From assembly GCA_963845675.1 (NCBI GenBank), contig CAWJSX010000001.1, positions 930,001-994,000 of the forward strand: 64,000 nt of DNA. Direction: 5' to 3'. The stretch is from CAWJMD01 sp963845675. GTDB lineage: Bacteria; Actinomycetota; Actinomycetes; Actinomycetales; CAWJMD01. The notes beneath the pieces are model-generated. The model made no database searches and had not been told where the DNA came from. It was given only the letters and a program-made list of their open reading frames with translations. Positions 48,121 to 57,243 of this stretch are shown here, piece after piece; position 1 is the first letter of the stretch; each line of letters opens with the position of its first letter. The position numbers and the translations under genes were made by a program.

Positions 48121-49200
48121 TCAGTCGCGCGCGATCTCGGCGTAGGCGGCCTGGAGCAGCGCCGGGTCGGGCCCCTCGAGCCGCGAGGGTCGCGCCAGGC
48201 CGTCCAGCACGACGAACCGCAGCAGGCTGCCCCGCGTCTTCTTGTCGCGCTGCATCCCCTCGAGCAGCTGGGGCCACCGGTCGCCGCGGTAGGTGAGCGG
48301 GAGTCCCAGCGATCCCAGCACCGAGCGGTGCCTGTCGACGACGCTGTCGTCGAGACGGCCTGCGAGACGGGCGAGCTCGGCCGCGAAGACCATCCCGACA
48401 CTGACAGCCGCGCCATGCCGCCACTGGTAGCGCTCCACCAGCTCGATCGCGTGGCCGAGCGTGTGCCCGTAGTTGAGCACCTCGCGCAGGCCGGCCTCAC
48501 GCAGGTCCTCACCGACCACGGCGGCCTTGACGCGCACGGCCCGCTCGACGAGCTCACGCACGACGTCGGACGCCGGGTCGCTCACCGCCTCCGGGTCGGC
48601 CTCGATCAGGTCGAGGATCGTGGGATCGGCGATGAGGCCGCACTTGACCACCTCGGCCATCCCCGCGAGGAGGTCGTGGCGGTTCAGGGTCGCGAGCGTG
48701 TCGAGGTCGCACAGCACCCCCGCGGGTGCGTGGAAGGCGCCGACGAGGTTCTTGCCCTCGGACGTGTTGATGCCCGTCTTGCCGCCCACCGCGGCGTCGA
48801 CCATCGCGAGCAGGGTGGTGGGCACGTGCACGACGCGGACGCCGCGCAGCCAGGTCGCCGCCACGAACCCCGCGAGGTCCGTGGTGGCTCCCCCACCGAC
48901 GGCCACGACCGCGTCGCTGCGCGTGAACCCCGCCTGCCCGAGCACGCCCCAGCAGAACGCGGCGACCTCGGCGCGCTTGGCGTCCTCGGCGTCCGGCACC
49001 TCCGCGACATAGGCCTCGAAGCCCTGTGCCGCCAGGTCCTCGCGGACGGCGTCCCCGGTGGCGGCCAGGCCGTGCGGGTGCACGACGAGCACGCGCTGCG
49101 CGCCCCCCAGCAGGGCCGGCAGCTCGTCCAGGAGACCGGTGCCGATGACGACGTCGTAGGGGTCGTCGCCCGTGACGGTGATGCGCGTCGGCTCGCTCAC
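48121..49200 (-). CDS. aroB: 3-Dehydroquinate synthase
   Basis: 359 residues, GTG 49200 (MSEPTRITVTGDDPYDVVIG). NAD- and metal-dependent cyclisation of DAHP. NAD loop VVAVGGGATTDLAGFVAA, THVPTTLLAMVD-like HVPTTLLAMVDAAVGGKTG, metal residues in LLAGMAEVVKCGLI and LNYGHTLGHAIEL. Start overlaps the aroK stop by 4 bases. Confidence 0.97.
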   Translation of the reverse strand: MSEPTRITVTGDDPYDVVIGTGLLDELPALLGGAQRVLVVHPHGLAATGDAVREDLAAQGFEAYVAEVPDAEDAKRAEVAAFCWGVLGQAGFTRSDAVVAVGGGATTDLAGFVAATWLRGVRVVHVPTTLLAMVDAAVGGKTGINTSEGKNLVGAFHAPAGVLCDLDTLATLNRHDLLAGMAEVVKCGLIADPTILDLIEADPEAVSDPASDVVRELVERAVRVKAAVVGEDLREAGLREVLNYGHTLGHAIELVERYQWRHGAAVSVGMVFAAELARLAGRLDDSVVDRHRSVLGSLGLPLTYRGDRWPQLLEGMQRDKKTRGSLLRFVVLDGLARPSRLEGPDPALLQAAYAEIARD

Positions 49201-49730
49201 GAGGACGCACCGCCCAGCTCGGTCACGACCAGGTCGGCGACCTCGGAGGCCTGGCGACCGTCGGTGGCGACCGTCACGGTGGCCAGCCGCTCGTAGATCG
49301 GACGACGGGCCTCCATCAGCCGCAGCCACTGGGCCCGCGGGTTCCCGATCAGCAGCGGGCGGCTGGTGTTGAGGCCGACCCGCCGTGCCGCGTCGGTGAT
49401 CTGCACGTCGAGGAAGACCACGGCGGCACCCTCACCGACGACACGCTCGAGCTCCGCCTGCGTCGAGGCGTCCAGCACCGCGCCACCTCCGAGCGCCACG
49501 ACGGCGGCTCGGCCTCTCAGCGCACGTTGGACGGCCTCGCGTTCCAGCACCCTGAACGTGGCCTCGCCGGAGTCCACGAAGATCTCCGAGATCGACCGTC
49601 CCGCAACCGACTCCACCATCTCATCGGTGTCGACGACCTGGCTCTCGTCGACCCCGAGCCGCGAGCCGACCTCGGCCGCGACCGTGCTCTTGCCGGCTCC
49701 GGGTGGCCCGATCAGCACGACGCGCGTCAC
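49197..49730 (-). CDS. aroK: Shikimate kinase
   Basis: 177 residues, GTG 49730 (MTRVVLIGPPGAGKSTVAAE with Walker A GPPGAGKST). Shikimate-binding Asp in VVDTDEMVE, Arg in EATFRVLEREAV, GGGAV and lid LNTSRPLLIGN. Overlaps aroC and aroB by 4 bases at both ends, giving coupled aroC-aroK-aroB. Confidence 0.97.
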   Translation of the reverse strand: MTRVVLIGPPGAGKSTVAAEVGSRLGVDESQVVDTDEMVESVAGRSISEIFVDSGEATFRVLEREAVQRALRGRAAVVALGGGAVLDASTQAELERVVGEGAAVVFLDVQITDAARRVGLNTSRPLLIGNPRAQWLRLMEARRPIYERLATVTVATDGRQASEVADLVVTELGGASS

Positions 49731-50929
49731 TGGCCGCCCGACCGCATCTGCTCCGGGATCGCGGCCAGGTACCCCTCGACGTTCCGTCGGGTCTCCGCCA
49801 CCGAGTCGCCACCGAACTTCTCCAGGACGGCGTCGGCCAGCACGAGCGCCACCATCGCCTCGGCGACGACCCCGGCGGCCGGCACGGCGCACACGTCGGA
49901 ACGCTGGTTGATCGCGACGGCCTTCTCGCCCGTGGCCACGTCGACCGTGTCCAGGGCGCGCGGCACCGTGGAGATCGGCTTCATCGCAGCACGGACGCGC
50001 AAGACCTCGCCCGTGCTCATGCCGCCCTCGGTGCCGCCGGCGCGGCCCGTGCGGCGCCGGATCACGCCGCCGGGGCGGGTCTCGATCTCGTCGTGGGCCT
50101 CGGAACCACGCCGCGAGGCGGTGAGGAAGCCGTCCCCGACCTCGACGCCCTTGATCGCCTGCACCCCCATCAACGCGCCGGCGAGGCGGGAGTCGAGCCT
50201 GCGGTCCCAGTGCACGTGGGAGCCGAGCCCCGGCGGCAGTCCGTAGGCGACCACCTCGACCACGCCGCCCAGGGTGTCGCCCTCGGTGCGGGCCGCATCG
50301 ACCTCGCCGACCATCGCGGACGACGTCTCGCCGTGGTGGCACCGCATCGGGTCGGCGTCGAGCGACGCCACGTCGTCCGGGGTGGGCAGCGGCGCGTCGA
50401 GGGGCACCGCGACAGGGCCGATCGAGACCGTGTGGCTGACGAGCCGGGCGCCCGTCGCCTGCTGCAGGAACGCAGCGGCCACGGTGCCCAAGGCGACACG
50501 CGCAGCCGTCTCACGCGCGCTGGCGCGCTCGAGAACCGGTCGGGCGTCGTCGAACCCGTACTTCTGCATGCCCACGAGGTCGGCGTGACCGGGCCGCGGC
50601 CTCGTGAGGGCGGCGTTGCGAGCCTGGCGTCCGAGCACCTCGGCGTCGACGGGGTCCGCCGACATCACGGTCTCCCACTTGGGCCATTCGGTGTTGCCGA
50701 CCTGGATGGCCACGGGCCCGCCCTGGCTCAGGCCGTGCCGGACGCCACCGAGGATCGCGACCTCGTCGGCCTCGAACTTCATCCGGGCTCCGCGGCCGTA
50801 CCCGAGACGGCGGCGCGCCAGGGACGCGCGCAGGTCGTCGGTGGTGACGGCGACGCCCGCGGGCAGCCCGTCGAGAACCCCTGTCAGCGCGGGGCCGTGG
50901 GACTCCCCTGCCGTGAGCCATCGCAGCAT
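49727..50929 (-). CDS. aroC: Chorismate synthase
   Basis: 400 residues, ATG 50929 (MLRWLTAGESHGPALTGVLD). FMN-dependent final shikimate step. ARRRLGYGRGARMKFEADEV, RPRPGHADLVGMQKYGFDD, RASARETAARVA and DVCAVPAAGVVAEAMVALVL are family signatures. First gene of the aro cluster. 111 bases separate it from the collagen-repeat gene; they hold that gene's terminator and presumably the aro promoter. Confidence 0.98.
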   Translation of the reverse strand: MLRWLTAGESHGPALTGVLDGLPAGVAVTTDDLRASLARRRLGYGRGARMKFEADEVAILGGVRHGLSQGGPVAIQVGNTEWPKWETVMSADPVDAEVLGRQARNAALTRPRPGHADLVGMQKYGFDDARPVLERASARETAARVALGTVAAAFLQQATGARLVSHTVSIGPVAVPLDAPLPTPDDVASLDADPMRCHHGETSSAMVGEVDAARTEGDTLGGVVEVVAYGLPPGLGSHVHWDRRLDSRLAGALMGVQAIKGVEVGDGFLTASRRGSEAHDEIETRPGGVIRRRTGRAGGTEGGMSTGEVLRVRAAMKPISTVPRALDTVDVATGEKAVAINQRSDVCAVPAAGVVAEAMVALVLADAVLEKFGGDSVAETRRNVEGYLAAIPEQMRSGGQ

Positions 50930-50981
50930 GGGCGCGATCCTTTCACGGCGGGCCGCCGGGCCCCGGACGACCCCGGACGTG

Positions 50982-51018
50982 CCTGCGGGGACGCCCAGGT
51001 CGTGGACGCCCCCGCAGG
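50982..51018 (-). terminator. Hairpin after the pilus MNO operon
   Basis: CCTGCGGGG (50982-50990) pairs with CCCCGCAGG (51010-51018); stem 9 bp, loop about 19 bases. Located just past the stop at 51041, ahead of aroC. No T-tract. Confidence 0.6.
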
Positions 51019-51040
51019 TGCTCAGGGATGGACCGGCAGG

Positions 51041-51850
51041 TCAGCCGCTGTACTGCCAGAGCAGGACGGTCTCGCCGAGCGTCACCGTGTACACGGCGTC
51101 GCCCATCTGGATCGTCACGCTGTCGAGCACGCCGTCGGCGTCCGCGTCGGCGCCCTTGACCGTGTACGCGATCCAGGAGCCGGGCTCGGTCGTCCCGAGG
51201 AAGTCACCGACCGGGAGGTCGGCGATGTCGACCTGCTCGGTGTTGCTGCGGAGCGTGAAGTCGGCCTCGCCGGTCACCGCGTCACCCCCGACAAGGGTGA
51301 CGGTGGCGAACTGCGGCGTCTCGCCGGCGGGACCCTGCGGTCCGGCGGGACCCTGCGAGCCCGTCGCACCGGTCGCTCCGGGCCTGCCGTCGCGGCCGGG
51401 AGTGCCGGCGACGGAGCCGGTGCCACCGCCACCGGTGTAGGCGGACGAGCCGCCGCTCACCGGAGCAGTGGTCGCCACGGGGGTGGACGCGGGGGCCGCG
51501 TCCGCACCGCCGACGACCACCTGTGCCGCGAAGGGGTTGCGTCCGTTGAACTGGGTCAACGTCGGCAGCGGGGTCGAGTCCGGGCTCGGCGTCGCTGCAG
51601 GCGTCGACACGCCCCCGGGCGACGCCGGCTGCGCGAGCTCTGTCTCGTTCGACGTGTCGCCCGACTGGGTGAAGAAGTACAGGCCGGTGCCGACGGCCGC
51701 GACAGCGGCCACGCCGACGAGGCCGATGAGGATCGGCGTCCGGGCGGACGACGACCCGACCTCGGGGACGGCGGGCCCCTGAGCGGGCTCGCCAGCCTGT
51801 CCCTGGGGGGAGGCGAAGGGGTTGGGTGTCCCGAACGGGCTGGTGGTCAT
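51041..51850 (-). CDS. Membrane-anchored collagen-repeat protein of the pilus operon
   Basis: 269 residues, ATG 51850. A Pro/Gly-rich cytoplasmic start, one transmembrane helix (about 38-60), a Pro/Thr/Ser-rich spacer with FNGRNPFAAQVVV (reminiscent of PilP RNPF regions), then about ten Gly-X-Y triplets (GTPGRDGRPGATGATGSQ, then GPAGPQGPAGET). A final beta-type domain (about 185-269, ending VTLGETVLLWQYSG) follows. Type II topology, with the repeat outside. Co-directional with pilO, 21 bases downstream, so it may be a pilus-alignment or surface protein. I do not recognise a named family. Confidence 0.8.
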   Translation of the reverse strand: MTTSPFGTPNPFASPQGQAGEPAQGPAVPEVGSSSARTPILIGLVGVAAVAAVGTGLYFFTQSGDTSNETELAQPASPGGVSTPAATPSPDSTPLPTLTQFNGRNPFAAQVVVGGADAAPASTPVATTAPVSGGSSAYTGGGGTGSVAGTPGRDGRPGATGATGSQGPAGPQGPAGETPQFATVTLVGGDAVTGEADFTLRSNTEQVDIADLPVGDFLGTTEPGSWIAYTVKGADADADGVLDSVTIQMGDAVYTVTLGETVLLWQYSG

Positions 51851-51871
51851 GTCGTCTTCTCCTGCGGTCCG

Positions 51872-52633
51872 TCAGCTGTCGCTGGACGAGGGGGCGCTGG
51901 GCGTGGGGTCGACGGACGTGCCGGCGACGGCGTCGTCCGCGGTGCGCAGGACGAACACGCTGCCGGTGATCAGCATCGTGACGTCACCGTTCTTCACAGC
52001 GGGCTTGCCGTCCTGCGCGTCGGCCGCGTCCTCGGCCGTGACGCTCAGGCCCTGGACGAGGTAGTCGCGGGACAGCTCGGTCTGCACGCTGCGGAGGAAG
52101 ACCTCGACGTTGTAGAAGTTGCCGACGACGGTCACCTCCACCGGGATGGCGGCGAGGGTGTCAGCCGACGGTGTGACCACCGTGGCGTCGGCCGGCGGCG
52201 CCGTGCCGGGGGTCGGCGACGCGGTCTCGGACCCCTCCGCTGCAGCCGGCTCGGCCGGTGCGACGACAGGAGCTCCGGGGCCCGCGAGAGCGACGGGTGT
52301 GCTGGGCGTCAGTGCCATCAGCGTCACGCCTGCCGCGGTGGCCAGGGCGTCGAGGTCACGCACGAGGGTCGGCAGCTGCGCGTCCTCCGGCATGGCCTGC
52401 TTGATCGCGGCGAGCTCGGCCTGGCGTTGCGGCAGCTCCGCGAACTGCGCCTTGAGCTCGGTGATCTTCAGCTCGAGGGCCCGGTTGGCTGCCGCGGTCG
52501 TGACGGTCTCCTTGCGGGTCTCGGCCGCCTCGGCCCGCTGCGGCGAGATCAGCAGGAACCACGCGGCGAGCGAGACCACGAGGCACAGCACGACGGTTCC
52601 GGCGACCCACGCCTTCGTCTTGGTCAGGGACAT
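51872..52633 (-). CDS. pilO: PilO-like type IV pilus inner-membrane protein
   Basis: 253 residues. Short cytoplasmic start, one transmembrane helix (about 9-29), a coiled-coil (about 38-85, ETRKETVTTAAANRALELK), then a ferredoxin-like domain with LVRDLDALATAAGVTLMAL and AIPVEVTVVGNFYNVEVFL, interrupted by an Ala/Pro/Thr-rich loop. PilO binds PilN and aligns the pilus machinery. One base separates it from pilN. Confidence 0.85.
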   Translation of the reverse strand: MSLTKTKAWVAGTVVLCLVVSLAAWFLLISPQRAEAAETRKETVTTAAANRALELKITELKAQFAELPQRQAELAAIKQAMPEDAQLPTLVRDLDALATAAGVTLMALTPSTPVALAGPGAPVVAPAEPAAAEGSETASPTPGTAPPADATVVTPSADTLAAIPVEVTVVGNFYNVEVFLRSVQTELSRDYLVQGLSVTAEDAADAQDGKPAVKNGDVTMLITGSVFVLRTADDAVAGTSVDPTPSAPSSSDS

Positions 52634-52634
52634 C

Positions 52635-53339
52635 TCAGCGGGCCTCTCGGTCGTAGCGGTGCGACAGCGCGTCCTGGCTCACGACGACGCGGGTCGTGAA
52701 GTCGACCACCGCCGTCTCCTCGATCGCGGTCCGCTGGGTCGTGCTGAAGGTCGGGTCGACGAAGCCGTGGGTACCGGCCAGCACGTCCAGCCAGGCTGCG
52801 ACGTCGGAGTGCTGGAGCGAGGTGCCCGTGAACTCGACGGTCCCGATGCCGGAGGTGGCCAGCGGGTCGGGGTTCGACGCCTGCGCACCCGTGGTGTCCG
52901 TCCCGGCGAGCGTCATCGTCAACGTGTCGAGCCAGACGTTCTTGGGGTAGGTGAGCGCCAGGTCGTTCAGGTAGGGGTACCAGAGCACGTCGCTGCTCAT
53001 CGCGGTCGAGCGTGCGGTCTGCGCAGCCTCGACCTGGTTGAGGACGCGCGGGACCTCGTCGTACTTGGCCGCCTCCTGCGAGAGCGTCGTCTGACGACGC
53101 TGCTCGACGGCCAGCTCGTCCTCGGCACGTGCGGTGCTGGCTGCGGCGAGAGCGTAGCCGGCACCGGCGGCGGCGATGACGCCGACGAGGGCGAGCGCGA
53201 GCAGGCCCTTCGTGCGGCGCAGCGCGCGTTCTTGGCCGATCTCCGGCGGCAGCAGGTTCACGCGGGGCACGGTGTACCCGACGCCGAAGGCGCTGCCGAG
53301 CTCCACCGCCTCCGTGGCCTTCTCGAAGTTCACGGTCAT
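52635..53339 (-). CDS. pilN: PilN-like type IV pilus assembly protein
   Basis: 234 residues. The short N-terminal motif RVNLLPPEIGQERAL is the PilM-binding sequence of PilN. A transmembrane helix (about 46-66) and coiled-coil follow, then a periplasmic-type domain (DVLWYPYLNDLALTYPKNVW). Start overlaps the pilM stop by 4 bases. Confidence 0.88.
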   Translation of the reverse strand: MTVNFEKATEAVELGSAFGVGYTVPRVNLLPPEIGQERALRRTKGLLALALVGVIAAAGAGYALAAASTARAEDELAVEQRRQTTLSQEAAKYDEVPRVLNQVEAAQTARSTAMSSDVLWYPYLNDLALTYPKNVWLDTLTMTLAGTDTTGAQASNPDPLATSGIGTVEFTGTSLQHSDVAAWLDVLAGTHGFVDPTFSTTQRTAIEETAVVDFTTRVVVSQDALSHRYDREAR

Positions 53340-54385
53340 GACTGCACTCCGAGGGCGAGACCCACCGGCACGGCGGCCAGGGGCTGGACGAGGGACAGCT
53401 GCTGCTCACTGAGGCCGGTCCGGCCGATGCGCATGGACGACATGGGGTCGCCGGCGACCACGTCGAGCCGGGTGGCCCCACTGAGGCGCTCGGCCAGGCC
53501 GCGCAGGGTCGAGCCACCGCCGGAGAGGACCAGGCGGCCGATCGGCCAGTCGGGGTTCGACGCCGCGTAGTAGTCGAGCGAGCCGCGCACCTCGTCGACG
53601 AAGGACTGGGCGGTGCCCTCAACGGCGCGCGAGGCGGTGGCGAGCTCGTCGCCCGCCCCGATGAGACCGAGCTGCTGCTTGAGGCCCTCGGCCTCACCCA
53701 TCGGCACGCCCAGACGCTCGGCCACCGAGTCGGTGATGTCCTGGCCGCCCATCAGCAGGATCCGGACGAACCGCGGGACGCCGGCGGAGTGGACGACGAT
53801 GTTGGTGACCCGTGAGCCGATGTCGACGAGGGCCTCGGTCTCGACGTCCGCCGAGACGCGGGTACCGATCGAGCGCAGGACGGCGAACGAGGTGAGGTCG
53901 ACCATCGTGGTCTCGAGACCGGCGGCCTGCGCACAGCGCACGTTGGCCATCACGGTCTCGCGGGCGGCAGCGACGAGGAGGCCCCGGGTCTGGGGCACGC
54001 CGTTGACCTCGACGGTCTCCAGCGGGTGGAAGTCCAGGACGGCCTGGTCGACCGGCATGGGCAGGTAGTCCTGCACCTGGAAGGGGAGGGCCTTCCTGAG
54101 GTCTGCGGCGGGCATCGGGGGCAGGTCGACCTGCCGGACGACGACCCGCTGGTTGGCGACGCCCAGCACGACCTTCTTGTGGCTGAACTTCGTCGCCGTC
54201 CAGAGCTGCCGGATGGCCGCGGCGACGGTCGGCTGGTCGAGGACCTCGCCGTCGCGCACCGCACCCTCGGGAACGGCCACCTGGCCGAACTTCTCGAGCG
54301 TCACTCCGTTCCTGCCGAACGACAGCTCGGCAGCCCGTACACCCGAGGTCCCGATGTCGAGACCGATGGCGGTTCGTCCAGCCAC
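53336..54385 (-). CDS. pilM: PilM type IV pilus actin-like ATPase
   Basis: 349 residues from GTG 54385 with AAGGGG seven bases upstream. Cytoplasmic FtsA/actin-like fold: AIGLDIGTSGVRAAELSF (phosphate 1), LPFQVQDYLPMPVDQAVLDF, DIGSRVTNIVVHSAG (phosphate 2) and LVLSGGGSTLRGLAERL. First gene of pilM-pilN-pilO-collagen protein, reading from a FliA-like promoter 45 to 73 bases upstream. Confidence 0.94.
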   Translation of the reverse strand: MAGRTAIGLDIGTSGVRAAELSFGRNGVTLEKFGQVAVPEGAVRDGEVLDQPTVAAAIRQLWTATKFSHKKVVLGVANQRVVVRQVDLPPMPAADLRKALPFQVQDYLPMPVDQAVLDFHPLETVEVNGVPQTRGLLVAAARETVMANVRCAQAAGLETTMVDLTSFAVLRSIGTRVSADVETEALVDIGSRVTNIVVHSAGVPRFVRILLMGGQDITDSVAERLGVPMGEAEGLKQQLGLIGAGDELATASRAVEGTAQSFVDEVRGSLDYYAASNPDWPIGRLVLSGGGSTLRGLAERLSGATRLDVVAGDPMSSMRIGRTGLSEQQLSLVQPLAAVPVGLALGVQS

Positions 54386-54429
54386 GTCACGTCCCCTTCC
54401 GTCGCGACCCACGCGGGCCGTCCTGCCAG

Positions 54430-54458
54430 TCATCGGGGTGAACGCGGGCTGCCTTGAG
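54430..54458 (-). promoter_or_regulatory. Sigma-28/FliA-like promoter of the pilM operon
   Basis: On the reverse strand CTCAAG (54458-54453), 17 bases, then CGATGA (54435-54430). The sequence just upstream resembles that before the pilin promoter: a GACGGTT..CCG..CGGG block at 54497-54515 and GTCCGTCCGGGC ahead of the -35. Distance to the pilM GTG is 44 bases. Confidence 0.7.
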
Positions 54459-54533
54459 CCGCCCGGACGGACCAGTTGGGCCGGTCGAGTGAATCGCCCG
54501 TTCGGACCAACCGTCCGCCGGGCCCCGTCACCG

Positions 54534-55319
54534 TCAGGAGAGGCCGACGAGGCCCAGGTACCAGTCCACGAGGGGGTCTCCGACGGCGATCGCCACGGCC
54601 GCGCCCACGAGCATGAAGGGGCCGAACGGGATCGCTGACTTGCGGCCGACGCGGCGCGTGAGCAGGAGCGCGGCACCCACCACGCCACCGAGGAGGAAGC
54701 CGGCGAAGGCGCCGACGGGTACCAGGAGCCAGCCGAGGTATCCCAGGTACATGCCGAGGACGCCGGCGAGCTTCACGTCGCCGAAGCCCATCCCCTTGGG
54801 GTAGGCGAACATCAGCACGAAGTAGAAGGCATAGAGCGCCGCGCCCGCCAGCAGGGTCCTGAGCAGGACGCCCGGCTCACCCTCGAGCAGGGCCGCTCCC
54901 CCGAGCAGGACCGCCGCGACCGGGTAGCTCGGCAGCACGATGGCGTTGGGCAGCCGGTGGACGTCGAGGTCGATGAGGGCCAGCGCCACGCCGATCGCCG
55001 CCAGGTACAGGTAGGCCGGCAGGTGCCACACCGGCCCGAGGTGCCACGCCGTCAGCCCGAAGAGGACCGCGGTGCCGAGCTCGACCGCCGGGTACCTGGC
55101 GCTGATCGGCTCGCCGCAGTCACGACAGCGGCCGCGCAGCAGGAGCCACCCCAGCACCGGCACGTTGTCCAGTGGACGGATCCGGTGCCCGCACCGCGGG
55201 CACGCGCTGGGCGGGCTGACCACCGACTCGCCCCGTGGCACGCGCCACACGACGACGTTGAGGAACGACCCGATCGCCAGCCCGAGCAGCGCGGAGAAGG
55301 CGACGACGAGAGGGGTCAC
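54534..55319 (-). CDS. pilD: Type IV prepilin peptidase / N-methyltransferase
   Basis: 261 residues, ATG 55319. Polytopic membrane aspartyl protease that cleaves and methylates prepilins. N-terminal methyltransferase region with CPRCGH and CRDCGE zinc pairs; two catalytic aspartates in IDLDVHRLPNAIVLP and KGMGFGDVKLAGVLG (GxGD). About seven transmembrane helices. Serves the pilin and PilV/W/X-type substrates encoded upstream. Confidence 0.95.
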   Translation of the reverse strand: MTPLVVAFSALLGLAIGSFLNVVVWRVPRGESVVSPPSACPRCGHRIRPLDNVPVLGWLLLRGRCRDCGEPISARYPAVELGTAVLFGLTAWHLGPVWHLPAYLYLAAIGVALALIDLDVHRLPNAIVLPSYPVAAVLLGGAALLEGEPGVLLRTLLAGAALYAFYFVLMFAYPKGMGFGDVKLAGVLGMYLGYLGWLLVPVGAFAGFLLGGVVGAALLLTRRVGRKSAIPFGPFMLVGAAVAIAVGDPLVDWYLGLVGLS

Positions 55320-55356
55320 GAGCGGTCAGGCTAGCGAGGGGCGGAGCGCTCGCCGG

Positions 55357-57243
55357 TCAGCGAGTGCGACCCTGCACGTCGAACGCCGGGCTGACCTCGA
55401 CCCACACGTTGACGCCGTAGGTCGTGGTGACGGGCGAGAGGTACTTGGGCGGGCCGGTGTACCGGAAGCGCGCGTCGTACTGGTAGTTCTTGGCGTAGCC
55501 GGTCGTGACGCTCCCTCCGGAGCCGGTGCCGACGGTCCCGCGGAACTTCTGCGAGATCGCACCGTTGATCGTCAGCGTCCCCCGGTTGCCGCCCCGGTTG
55601 TAGTTCTGCACCTGGAACGTGTGCGCGACCGACAGGATCGCGGCGTCGATCCGACGGCCGCTGTTCGTCACGAGGTCGTTGTCGGACGCGGAGAACGTGT
55701 ACCGCTCGCACGTGTAGCGCGTCGCGCTCGTGGGTACGCACCCGTAACCGTTGGCGGCCAACGTGTTCCGCTGGCTCAGGGTGCGGTTGGTCTGCCTGTC
55801 CTCCAGCGAGCTGTTCTGCCGCTCCGGCTTCGACACCATCACGGCGTTCTGGCCGATGAGGCCGAGCATGTCGTCCTCCATGTCCTCGTACTGCACGTTG
55901 CCCGTGACGTAGAGGTAGTTCTCCGTCGCCAGCGTCATGCGCCCGTCGACCGTGCCCTCGATGAAGGCGTCCCCGTTCTTGCAGCCGTAGACCGAGGCGC
56001 TGTTCACGTACTCGTCGGCGACGGGGTAGCCCACGGGGTTGCCATCGGCGTTGCGGCCGCTCGACGTGCCGAGGTCGCGGGCGAGGCAGGTGGGCGTGCC
56101 GGCTGCGGCCGGCGCCCAGTAGTTGGGGTCGCTGGAGACGGTCGGCACATTCTGCACGAAGACCACGTTGTTGTTCTTCACCGGGATCACCTGGCCGTTC
56201 ACCGCACCGAGACCCGAGGTCCCCGGCGTGCCGCAGTCGTCGTTGTTCTGCGTCGCGTTGGAGGAGGTGAACTTCGTCCACGGCGACTTCACGCGCATGG
56301 TGCCGTCGGCGTTGAAGGTGATCTTCGTCGGGCCGGTGAACATGCAGCCGGGGTTCGGGACCTCGATGTTGCCGCGCTCGGTCTCCTTGCGGAGCTGGTT
56401 GTTGGTCTCCGGGATGCCGAGGACCGGCAGGTACGTCGGGTTGTTCGTGGGGTTCAGCGGGAAGGCGGGACTGTTGGAGCAGCTTGTGTTGGGGTACCAG
56501 CGGTTGCCCGAGGCCGGTGCGTACGAGGACGTGGTGATCCCGAGGAACTGCGGCGAGCCGCAGATCTGGATGCCGTCGTTGGAGTGCAGCGGGCCGTTGA
56601 TCGTGTCGGCGCTGATGAAGTTGATGTTCTGGCAGCTGGTCGACCGTCCCGCGTAGCGGTGCAGGACGCACGACATCGGAGCGCCGCTGACCAGCGGGTC
56701 CTGGATCTCGTAGTCCGTGAAGTAGAGGAACTCGATGAAGCCCTTCTGCCGCAGGTCGGCGACGATGCTGCGGGTCTCACCCCCGGCCCGGCCGGTCGAG
56801 CGCAGACGCAGCGTGCCGTCGGTGTAGAACTTCGAGTTGTCCACCTCGTACCGGAACTCGGCATCTCCGCCGCTGCCGGCGACGGTCGCCCACGACCCGG
56901 TCTCCCCCACACCGAACGCGGGGTTCGCGGCGACGGGCACCACCGGGAGGATGACACCCGACGCGCTGCCGGAGGCCACGGTGAAGGGCGCGGCGGGGTT
57001 GCCGTACTGGAAGTAGCCGGTGTCGTTCGCCAGCCGCGACTGGTACTCCTCGACGCCCGCGTAGGCGGCAGCCATCGCGGCGTTGAAGTCCTGGCTCGCG
57101 CGGGCCTGCTGCTGGCTGTTGACCGCGTACGTGACCGCGGCGCCGACCAGCAGGATCAGCACAGATGACATCCCGAGCACCATGACGAGAGCCACACCCT
57201 CGTCACCGCGTCCGAACCGGGCCGTCCGGAACCATCGGATCAT
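55357..57243 (-). CDS. PilX-like large minor pilin / pilus tip protein
   Basis: 628 residues from ATG 57243. Prepilin-like N-terminus: charged MIRWFRTARFGRGDEG then a hydrophobic helix VALVMVLGMSSVLILL; position 5 is not glutamate (a PilX/GspK-like trait). AAAYAGVEEYQSRLAND follows. The large C-terminal region (about 100-628) is Asn/Thr-rich with many paired cysteines and beta-type character; no further domain recognised. GspK/PilX-like pilins form the tip and start pilus assembly. Start overlaps the PilW-like stop (ATGA). Confidence 0.78.
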   Translation of the reverse strand: MIRWFRTARFGRGDEGVALVMVLGMSSVLILLVGAAVTYAVNSQQQARASQDFNAAMAAAYAGVEEYQSRLANDTGYFQYGNPAAPFTVASGSASGVILPVVPVAANPAFGVGETGSWATVAGSGGDAEFRYEVDNSKFYTDGTLRLRSTGRAGGETRSIVADLRQKGFIEFLYFTDYEIQDPLVSGAPMSCVLHRYAGRSTSCQNINFISADTINGPLHSNDGIQICGSPQFLGITTSSYAPASGNRWYPNTSCSNSPAFPLNPTNNPTYLPVLGIPETNNQLRKETERGNIEVPNPGCMFTGPTKITFNADGTMRVKSPWTKFTSSNATQNNDDCGTPGTSGLGAVNGQVIPVKNNNVVFVQNVPTVSSDPNYWAPAAAGTPTCLARDLGTSSGRNADGNPVGYPVADEYVNSASVYGCKNGDAFIEGTVDGRMTLATENYLYVTGNVQYEDMEDDMLGLIGQNAVMVSKPERQNSSLEDRQTNRTLSQRNTLAANGYGCVPTSATRYTCERYTFSASDNDLVTNSGRRIDAAILSVAHTFQVQNYNRGGNRGTLTINGAISQKFRGTVGTGSGGSVTTGYAKNYQYDARFRYTGPPKYLSPVTTTYGVNVWVEVSPAFDVQGRTR

